Positions 7,905 to 17,384 of a DNA stretch of 43,480 nt are shown one piece after another. Position numbers and translations under genes: made by a program. The stretch's first letter is position 1. Every line of letters starts with the position of its first letter. The stretch covers positions 1 through 43,480 of the forward strand of contig SGPL01000280.1 in the NCBI GenBank assembly GCA_004802705.1, read 5' to 3'. The stretch is from Bondarzewia mesenterica (Eukaryota > Basidiomycota > Agaricomycetes > Russulales > Bondarzewiaceae). Below the pieces are notes generated by a model. It ran no database searches. It had not been told where the DNA came from and was given only the letters and a program-made list of their open reading frames with translations.

Positions 7905-10900
7905 TTACGCCTGAGCGACAACAACTCCGTTCACGCTGGTCGAATGCTGCACCAACGGCGTGACTACGTCAAATACGCCTGTCCCACTCATGCTCGGTCT
8001 CCCAACCACCAAAGTACCAGAAGGTGTCCGCAGATCGTCAAAGTCGCCATACAGTGTTGCATCGGACAAGAATGCAGCTGTGGTCTCGAATGACGCCCTT
8101 AACAAAGGCGAGGAATGCATCCCGATACCCTTGCGATTGAACGGCTTGTAGCCACCCTCGAATGTCTGCCAATCAATATAGACATCTGTGATCAGACTGT
8201 TCACTAAGAGGAAGAAAAGAGGGCAGACGAACCATGTAGTCGGCGATAAGCTCCATATGTCTGATATCGACGTCAATCTTGTACACGTCGAATACACCGC
8301 TCATCTCTCGGACTATAGCGGCACGAGCCATCTCCACTCCGTACGTGTTCGAGATGGAGTAGATATCATTCGAATAGATGTCATCCTCCTCTATCATCTG
8401 ATGCTCATCGCTACATGCGAACACCCACATGCCGCGGAAGTTGGAACCATTAGTCGTGATCTGTGCATTCAGAGCGGTCAGACAACAGTTTGCAAGTTTG
8501 TGAAATTAAATGGAATCATCACCTTGATTGAACCATCCTTGCTTTGCTCCCGCACACGGAAGCAGTCCGTAATATCTGGGATCTCCCGGATGACAGATTT
8601 GATGCAGGTCCGCTCGACTATACCAACCAAGAGCAATTTGGGCACGCTCGAAGGGAACTGAAGAGAAGACTGAGTCCCGGAAACAATATTCAGGTTACGA
8701 AAGGAAGATATTTGCATACCTCCAGATTGATAGTGCACCCAGACTCGTTGAACGCGAACGATGTTGTATGAGAAAAGTGTTCCAAGAACGACTGTTCGAC
8801 CTTCGCTACCAAACCCTGCAAACCTTTTTTCCCCTTCCCCTTCTTCAGCTTCGGCTTCTCGTCCTCTTCGTCTAGTTCAGCATCACTCCCTTCTGAGGCG
8901 AAGGCGGCTTCAATAGCTGCATCGTCGAACTCTCCCGCTCCGTCGCTGTGCTCGTCCTCACTATCCGACTCATAGGTATCCATCTCTTTTGCCTGCCTCT
9001 TCCTCTTCTCCCCAGCGGCATCGCCATCGCCAACTTCGCTCATATCATCGTCGTTCCGACCACCTTTCGATGGTGGCTCCCCTTCGTCATGATCTTCCGC
9101 TTCGTCACCACCCGCAGTCGCGCTCTTTCCCTTCCCCAACTGGGCTATCTGCCCTTTGAGATCCGCGTCCAGCTTCTTCATCTCCAGCTGGATTTCGCGT
9201 TTCAACAAAAGCGGGAAGCGGGCGCTGAAGACTTGCAGGATTTCCGATGGCTCGACATCATACTCGGCTCTGTATTCCTCTTCAGGGAAAAACTTGATGT
9301 CGATGGTTAATTGCTTGCTTCGTGCAGCCTCTGTCACCGAGAGACGCTCATTGACAGAGACCACATCGACAACTTGCGAGAGCGTGAGACGACTGGCTTT
9401 CTTGCAGAAGGCATCGACTACGGGTATGGAGATATCCTTGGCGACAGTCATCGTCATCGACGGCGTTTTGGGTTTTGTAGATGCTGTCATGATGATCTCT
9501 CGAAGACGAGGGATACCAAGGGTAACATTTGCTGCACCGTGACCTAACCGAGAATGTTAGGCCAGCTAAATTTGAATCGAGATAAGGCGACACACTTACC
9601 TGCAAAGTGGAAAGTGTTCAAGGTCATCTGTGTCGAGGGCTCACCAACACTACCACGGAAGAACAACAGTCAATTCAAACTCTCTGTTACCGCTCAGAAA
9701 ACTGACTGACCCTTGTCCAGCTAGAAGACCAACTGCCTCTCCCGGTTCTATGATGCTGCGCAAGTACTTGAAATTCATGAGCAACTTGAATTTTTTTGAC
9801 GCCAAAGGGGGGTGCCTCCGCTTGATCTGCACCTCCCCTTCCTCGGACGATTTGAGCAACTTGTCAGGATTCGTCTTGAGGTACTCGTTCAACCTCTCCG
9901 CAAACTTCTCCGACGTGCTGCCCAGGTGGCGCACCGGATTGAACAATGCCATCGCAGTGTCATACTTATCCCGCTTTGCAGGTTTGTCCTTACCTTCGCG
10001 CTTCGTCGACCGCTTGAGAACCTTCTTCATGTAATCCGTCGCCTGTTCATCATCTACCTTGCCTGCCGCCTCCATGATGCGGTATCGGCTGAGGAATGAT
10101 ACCGCGTTCTGTGCCATGAACGCAAACTGGTAGAGGTGTTTCTGCTTTGTCACGTCCAAGGCATCTCCGCCATAGTAAAACTGGTAAACGGAGTTGTCGG
10201 CACCGCGTACAGTGTTGTCGTAATGCACACGAATACCTTCAAGGTGTTTGATGAGCGAGCGCTGGAGATAACCAGAACGCGAAGTTTTGACAGCAGTATC
10301 AATGAGGCCTTCACGGCCAGCCATACAGTGGAAGAAAAACTCTTGAGGTTTGACTCCAGTCAAGAACCGACTGGCAACGTAACCGCCAGCAATAGCCCTT
10401 GTCTCAAAAGGCTTGAAGGAAGGGAGAGTTTTACCGCTGACCATGACAGGTACACGCCGACCCTCTAGCTCCTGCTGTCCCAAGGCGCACGAGATCTGCT
10501 GTGCATTAACCGCACTACCTTTGGCGCCAGAAAGCGTCATAGCTTGCATGTGGTTATGCGGGAATTTTCGCAAGAGACCGTGAGGCATGCAAGCGTCTGC
10601 GATAGACTTCGTCAACTTGGCCATTTTAGTCTTGACGGTCATATCGAGTCCAGCCATTTTATTGTCATCGCGCAAGACGTCCTGAAGAAGGCGAGCGAGC
10701 GCTGCAGGTCGTTCGGCGGCAGGCGTGTTTTCTAGGGACGGGAAGTTGTCGATGGCGCCTTCGGTACCAAAGCTCTCGCCTTGACTGATGAGCTCCGCAC
10801 GTTTCGCATTGCCCGCGTCGGTCAACGCCAAATCGTCCATGCGGCAAGTGAACGCTCGATGCTGTAGGAACTTGGTGAACAGTCGACTGAGAATTCCCAG

Positions 10901-13900
10901 CAACCTGCCTGCGACGTCCGCGCCGTATAGCTCGTAGATTGAGTGCACAAGGCCATATTCTGTGGCGCCGAACGCCGATTTGTCCAGAACACCACTGAGC
11001 AATTCTCCACCCATAAATATGACCTGATCTTCTGTAGAGTCTTTACCCCAAGCGCTGCCGGGCACCTTGGCCTTTGCCTTCAAGTTGAGGCCCTCGGCGT
11101 TACTTGGTGTAATATTCAACAGGACGGTCGAGATCTAGGCAGTTTCAGCTCATGAGGATGATGAGAATGAGCAACCGCCTTACGATTTGCTTTCCTGTCC
11201 ATAGAGGCCTGGGCTTCCATATTGTCGGCGGCAACGTTACCAAGCGGCCGCTGTAATGAGAAGTTTCCTCTTCGGGTCGAAGGGCACCATAGAGAAGCTG
11301 GAAGTACTCTTCACGCGTAAAGAAGGCATCCTGACTAGTCATCCAAACACCAGCAACGACATGGTCTTGAATGAGGCCGCGCAAAGGTTTTCCAGAGGTC
11401 GGCACCAAGTATTGGTTATCAGTGTTAGCAATCATCATGGCTTCAGCCCGAGCCACCTCGTTCTCTGTTGTCAATTATCAGCAGTTGATCAAGAGAAACA
11501 ATCGCCATCAGACTTACGAGGAAAATGGATATTCATCTCTAAAGAGAATGTCAGAATATGTTTCGCAACAATCAGCGCATGATTACTAACCATCTCCATC
11601 AAAATCAGCTGGTGAACAGGAAGAACTGTCAGATTTTTGACGCCATTGTCAAAGAGGCTACGGATTCTCACCATTATATGAGTTACTTAAGGTGCAGCAT
11701 CAGCGACGCAGTCAGAGGGAGGAACATGACTTGACGACATACCAATTCGCGTAATGCATACGAATAGTCTTCTCGCCCTGGAGAACGCGAGCTCTGTGTG
11801 CCATCATGCTAGGTTTGTGAAGCGTCGGTTGCCGGTTAAGAATGAGCATATCGCCATCCCGTAGATGCCGATAGACCTTCTTGTTTACTGCGGTAGTGCG
11901 GGTGGAAAGACCATGCTGGGAAGCAGGGCGAGTACCATCCTGAGGTGTAAGAAGCTGGTTGGCTATAGCCGTGCGTTGCTCCACAGTGAGTTTGTCCTAG
12001 TGAACGATTAGTGAATTCGAGGAAATGGATACAAGATGAACAGTGGTTACTAGGAGTTGCTGATGACCGTCTTCAAACTCGACAATCGATGCTCCTGGAT
12101 AATCTCGCGATCCGTTGATGACCAGCTGACGCATCTCGTGGAAGTTGGCGGGGGTGACGGGTTCAGGGAATGTTAATTTTCGGGCAAAAACGGGTGGTAC
12201 ACCGATTTCATTCGGCTCAATATTGACATCGGGAGAGATGACTGAACGAGCGGAATAGTTGACACGCTTACCCTGTTTCAATACATGTTTTAAGTCAAGA
12301 ATACCTCGAAGAGATGAAAGGGATTGACCAACGTACCATCATATGCATTCGGAATAAACCCTCCTTCTTCTCCAGGCCTTGCTTGACACCAGCCGGAGGT
12401 AGCTTTCCCTGCCTAACCGGTGCGGGGTTCTTACTGCTATCGATAAAGCTGTTGACATCAACTTGCAGCTGCACCAATGCTTCCAAAAGTTGACCCAAGA
12501 TCTTCCGCCTCGTCTCATCATCATATTCTGCCGACTTGACGGAAGCTGCACGCAAGTCCACATTGAGGTCTCGAAGGCGGAAAGACGTTTGAAGCACCTT
12601 GGTCAAGAGCTCGTTTTGTGGGTGTTCGAAGATTGTTTCTCCCATCATTGCAGGAGGGCGGAAACGAGTTGGTGCTACCGGGATGACATCCATGAAGAAC
12701 ATGTCCGCCGAGGCGACCGAAAGACCCTGGCGAGTTACAGGAGCCAGAGGCCCGTGACGGCCGAAGATGAGAGAGCAGAGAATGAATTCATTCGCGAAGA
12801 GACGTCGGAGATGAGCGCGGCATTCTTCTGGCGCCATGATGCGTTCATTGCGCCCTCGTGAAGTTTTCACGCGTCCATTTGCAGCCCTAGGAAGCTGCTC
12901 GGCGTATGGTTTGGCCGCGCCCGCGTCAGATTCGTCGTCGGAGAACGTGTCTTCACCTGCGGGTTCGGCGTCTGACATCTCGACGTCGGATTCCTCGACG
13001 TTAGCCGAGCTACCTCTCGATGCACCTGGTTGCTTGTACAAAAGGACATTCGCGCGCTTAATACCTAGTGCATCATGCATTCCCTTCTGCTTGTGTGTGA
13101 GGTCGAGTTCGATAACCTTCGTATGCCCTTCCTTTCGAAAGGTATATCCATGCCTATGAACAAACCACGTACAAGTCAGAAAACCCACATAATAGGCAGA
13201 TCTTTTGTAGATCGGAGAAGGACGACTTACGCGCCGCAGCTAGGGTTGGAACATTTTTTCACGATCGCGATCCGCAAGAACTCTGTGATCAAATCTTTTC
13301 TCGCTTGGTAGACAAGACTGTCCTTATAGTCGTCCCGCTTGCTGCCTGATGCACGCATAAAATGAATCTGGACGTAATAATTGAGGCGGCTCTCCCATTC
13401 CTGCGACGTTTCATCTGGAGTGTCGTCGTCATCAACTCCCTTCGACGTTCTCATCGTTATTTCATCCAGGCCCTTCGCAGCTTCCAGCAGACCGTGCTCC
13501 AATAAACGAAGCTTGGCAATATACTTGACTAACTGTATGCAGGTGTTGACGAGAATGTACAAACATGGACACTGTTAATGTACGCACCATGGACCGGCTG
13601 AGTTTAAAGTGGTGACAAAAGAGACATGTTGCGCGTAGGAGGTTGTACATATTCTGCATGAATAAGGGATGAAAGACGGGGGACGGCAGCTCAATATGTC
13701 CGAAATGACCAGGGCAACTGTAGTAGGTCTGACGGCATGTTGCACAACTGGAGAGAGGTCAGTAAGTACACAGGGACGTGAAAGAGAATGCGACGCACAT
13801 ATCGTGCTTGTCGGCAGGACCGAGAGCAGAGTCATATAGACCTCCTATATTGGGTCTGTTCGTCTCATCGAGCAAGACAGGGTTGATTATCTGTTTCACA

Positions 13901-13983
13901 GAGATGCGCCTGATATCCTCGGTAGTGAGGAAAGAAAAGGATATGCTCGTGACGGTGGATGGGACGGGGTGAGCGATATTCAT
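7905..13983 (-). CDS. RPA190: DNA-directed RNA polymerase I largest subunit A190
   Basis: Catalytic largest subunit of nucleolar RNA polymerase I, which transcribes 35S pre-rRNA. Sixteen exons, complement of 13799-13983, 13588-13747, 13231-13532, 12337-13153, 12051-12272, 11743-11996, 11672-11685, 11591-11608, 11518-11538, 11184-11464, 9711-11134, 9600-9649, 8720-9543, 8523-8657, 8233-8460, 7905-8165; 1731 aa (yeast A190 is about 1660). All junctions are GT-AG and in phase. The N-terminal clamp zinc site is Cys63-x2-Cys66-x6-Cys73-x2-His76. The Mg-binding NADFDGD is residues 651-657, built from three micro-exons. RPLWTGKQI, the funnel region and the C-terminal NTYGVEMAR / GTGVFDV end are all present. 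Two acidic insertions, near residues 260-300 and in exon 13 (8815-9110), fit Pol I-specific expansions. Identity is secure; the micro-exons rest on conserved residues. Confidence 0.96.
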
Positions 13984-14410
13984 GGTGGATCAAGTATTAA
14001 GATGAAGGAGAATCGACGAGGTCAAACGTGCATGGATGGCTCGAATACCAGCTCAGTACGCGTTGGCTGAAAAGTCTTTAAGAAAACAGTACGCACTCAG
14101 CTCCGCGCTATAGACTGTGATCGCGAGCAAGACTTTTCCAAAGCCAATTTTTTGGTAAATAACTTTGACGTGAAAGTTCACGTATCCGTCACGTGAGTAC
14201 ACGTAATTTAAAATTCCTAGCAAATGACCCTCATTCCAGTGTGTGCTATACAATGTTGTACATGCAGATTCCAGAGGTAATGCGGCTTGAAAGTTTTCAA
14301 ATCTAAATGACACCCTCGTTCACCATCACCGTCAACAAGACATCAGACGAATGTAAATCCTCGGGTATGCCAGAGTCTGCCAGATACAAATTCTGACTTG
14401 GATTACAACT
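13984..14410. promoter_or_regulatory. RPA190 upstream region with CACGTG and ACGTGAA palindrome
   Basis: This 427-bp interval lies upstream of RPA190 and downstream of the Laa2-like gene (same strand). It contains CACGTG at 14190-14195 (E-box) and a 7-bp-arm palindrome ACGTGAA / TTCACGT at 14168-14174 and 14177-14183. Further ACGT cores follow at 14200-14203. These are candidate bHLH/bZIP-type sites; the assignment is inference. No gene is seen: the short frame at 14053-14313 has no recognisable content. Confidence 0.5.
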
Positions 14411-15612
14411 TCAAACCATTCCGCTACCTCGTCTCATTGCAGTCCGTCCCTTTCCTATCCCTGTCTTCATCTTTTGCGCCTCTCCCACAAGCTCCCCGAT
14501 GAGCTTGTTATACGTCTCAGAATCTTGCTGGAGAGCGTCTCTCGTCTGTAACAGGTATGTTAGTAGCGCTGATGTCTTTGATGTTTGTGCTTGTAAGCTA
14601 GTCAGATGGGCCTCCAAGTGGTGGAGTGGTAGCAAAGACAGGTTATCTACTCTTCCTATCAATTTAACATTCAACACAAGTTAGGATGCGACGTACCTTC
14701 TGTGAGCTCCAGCAAGTCTGATATCGTCTGCTCGTCAAGTTGAGGTTTCGGACCAAGTCCCAGCTGAGACGCGACAGACGGTGCACCGCGCGAAGGCGGT
14801 TGAACTGGAGTACCAACTCTAGAGTTGTTCCTAGAGTTGCTCGTCGAGTTCGCACCTGAATTTGATGGCTGTTGCCGGGGACCTGGAGGAGCCGACATCG
14901 GTCGCGTGGTGATATGGAGTGCAGGCATGGGTTTGCTCTTTGCCTGGGGAAGGAATTCGTCGATATTCACGGGAACGCCCAGCGCAATGAGATGTTGTCG
15001 TCGTATGCGTGAACGCGTCCAATTAGGCGGCTGGGCGGAAGGCGGTGTAGGGGGAAATAGAGCTTGGTATAGCGAGCGACTGTGCGGTCGTAAGATTGAG
15101 AATTCAAAATTCGAAAAAGGGAGGGACGCACAATACCTCTCTGGTGTAATCAAAACTTGGTTCAGTCCTCCAACTTCCCTGATATCCTCGTCAGTGAAGG
15201 CTTGTGAAAGGTCATCGGTCGCCCATAATGGACCCAGAATATTGTTTATCTGCCCCTCCAGTCCGGCTCTGGACGGTAGAGGATCCAGTCGTAGAGCTTC
15301 CCACTCTCGTGAAGACGGTCCTGCCCAACGAGCCTGCTCGTCAAAGCCCGCATCATCTGCAAATCCGCTCTCTGCCTCCTGTGCTTCTCCGAAATCACCG
15401 AAGTCGCCAAAATCATCGACATCCCCCCCGGTGGATGCAAAGTCCGCGGGTGTGCCGAAACTATCGAAGTCGTCAAATCCATCGTCCTTTACGGGGGAGG
15501 ACGAGATGCGGGAGAATGAAGGGTGGTCATCCTGTATTGGAGACGAAAGAACCGTCGTGTTATTGTTTGGTGTAGCCCATACCGACGCGCCAAATGTAAT
15601 GTCATCGTCCAT
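14411..15612 (-). CDS. Laa2/aftiphilin-like AP-1 accessory protein
   Basis: Model: complement of 15137-15612, 14697-15079, 14411-14655, giving 367 aa; introns of 57 and 41 nt, GT-AG and in phase. The acidic N-terminus carries repeated acidic-phenylalanine motifs (DDFDSF at 47-52, DDFGDFGDFG at 66-75), the type bound by the gamma-ear of the AP-1 clathrin adaptor. A central conserved block reads SRSLYQALFPPTPPS then RRQHLIALGVPVNIDEFLP. The C-terminal exon is helical (LEAHLTSLQAQTSKTSALLTYLL). This layout fits the fungal YBL010C/LAA2-like family, whose yeast member links Laa1 to AP-1 at the trans-Golgi. Family assignment is from motif memory; AP-1 binding is inference. The 41-nt intron is short but required to keep frame. 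Confidence 0.75.
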
Positions 15613-15827
15613 AATAACAGAATCTGTACGTCGGTTCAGAGAAGGCTGTCAATTGGTGAATGTTGGTGAATATAAGGTCTGCAACGGGGACTAGGTGAAT
15701 ATAACGCGGGTCCGTTAGCTGGCATGGCTGCTCATAGTGAAAGAATGGGACATTTACGAACTTACTGATTACATAATTAGGGTACAACTCACCCTCTTTC
15801 GTTGCGTGCTTTTGGTCCTGCGCTTCA
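15613..15827. promoter_or_regulatory. Divergent promoter, Laa2-like / uL2m
   Basis: A 215-bp gap between the start codons of the Laa2-like gene (15612, minus) and mitochondrial uL2 (15828, plus). It must contain both promoters and 5' UTRs. No specific motif was recognised. Confidence 0.5.
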
Positions 15828-17057
15828 ATGTTCTCTGTTCGGAGCAGTGCAAGCCTGCTCCGGAGCTGTCTCCGTCCATTGTCATCTCAGAAAACCTACG
15901 CGTCAAGGTCTAATTTACTTGCTCGTGGATTTGCGACGGAGCCCACTGCGGAGCAACGTCCGACAGACGTGAACGAAGCGCTTGCTCGAACGTCTACTCT
16001 CTTCAAAACATACAAACCCGTCACACCTGGTATCCGCCACCTTCGCCGGCCACTGAACCCCCATCTCTACGAAGGCCGACCTCTGCGATTGCTTACTGTC
16101 GCGCTGCGAAAAAAGGGTGGCCGCAATGCTCATGGACGGATTACAGTCCGACACCGTGGTGGTGGACACAGACGTCGCATTCGTATCGTTGACTTCATGC
16201 GAACAGAGACCGGACTGCATGACGTGGTGCGAATCGAATATGACCCCAACCGCTCTGCGCATATTGCGCTCATAAACAATCGCGACCCAAATGTGGAGGG
16301 GAGAAAGAAATGGAGTTATATTCTCGCATGTGAAGGTTTGAGGGCTGGGCATGTAGTAGAGAGCTTTCGGATGGGTATTCCTGATGGGCTCGTGCCAGGA
16401 TATGTGGATCCAAAGCGTAGAGGAGGAAAGGCTTTGAGCGACGACGTTGATGTCGGGGGATCAACGGCTTCTCTCACCATGGGTGTACTCCGCGCGCGCA
16501 CCATTAGACCCGGAAACGTTCTTCCTCTCCGACTCATCCCGACCGGCACCATCATCCACGCCATTGCTCTTTCTCCAGAAGGTCGCGGCATGCTCGTCCG
16601 AGCAGCTGGCTCGTTCGGTCAGGTCATTGCCCATGACGCCTCCGGAAAATACGCTCAGGTTCGTTTGCAGAGTGGGGAGGTGCGAAAAATCTTGGAGGAC
16701 TGCTGCGCGACTATTGGGAAGGTCAGCAATCCGTTGTGGAAAAATCGGAATCTGGGAAAGGCAGGGCGGAGTCGCTGGTTGGGACGAAGGCCCCATGTCC
16801 GAGGTGTTGCCATGAATGCGTACGTTTCGTAATTTCTATCTGCTTATCCGCACGTTCATCACTTTACAATCCACAGGAATGAGCACCCTCACGGAGGTGG
16901 TCGCGGCAAGTCTAAGTCGAACAAGCATCCTGTGTCCATCTGGGGTTGGAACACGAAGGGCAAACGCACTCGTAAGCCTGGCCCCAAGGGCCCTAAGAAC
17001 AGCAACAAAATGGTGGTCCGCGAACGGCCTCGGGGGAAGGAGAAGCGCAGTAATTAG
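15828..17057 (+). CDS. Mitochondrial large-ribosomal-subunit protein uL2m
   Basis: Nuclear gene for mitochondrial ribosomal protein L2 (yeast Rml2 equivalent), a core protein near the peptidyl-transferase centre. Model: 15828-16819 and 16877-17057, 390 aa, one 57-nt GT-AG intron. The N-terminus ([20 protein letters not shown], Arg/Ser-rich without acids) is a typical mitochondrial presequence, with RGFATEP as a plausible processing site. The body contains [21 protein letters not shown] and the KKWSYILA...[13 protein letters not shown] barrel region. The hallmark [11 protein letters not shown] loop, whose His corresponds to the conserved bacterial uL2 His229, begins right after the intron. The C-terminus is Lys/Arg-rich ([18 protein letters not shown]). 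Identity is secure. Confidence 0.95.
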
Positions 17058-17384
17058 TTATCTTGACGTTGTCGTTCGGTCGACGTTTAATTCTACTATC
17101 ACCCTTCACCATGGTGCGAGGGTGGTCCTTAAGCCTTAGGTGTATCAGGAGCAAATTTGACATCCGCAGTGCGCACGTATCATTTACATCTGATGTCCCC
17201 GGCATATTTGCTGCAACAGTCACATCGCGCGAGGTCGCGCGACGAGGTCAAGCACGGTAATTGAAGTGCTTATTGAGAGAACTGATTTTATTACGTTAGC
17301 ATACTTTGAGCTTTTCTGGCGTACTAAAAGTTTCAGCGCCGTAGAGCGCCGTCTTCAGAGCTTGCTCGACAAGAAATTCGCTCA
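17058..17384. other. Intergenic, uL2m 3' flank and RIX1 promoter
   Basis: 327 bp between two co-oriented genes. A frame at 17266-17535 overlaps the RIX1 start in another frame and is considered a shadow. No repeat or RNA gene was noticed. Confidence 0.5.

Noticed and set aside
14825..15694. 289-aa open frame on the plus strand
   Set aside because: Antisense to the Laa2-like gene, whose exons have motif support and consistent splice phases; the plus frame reads as Ser/Arg-rich low complexity.
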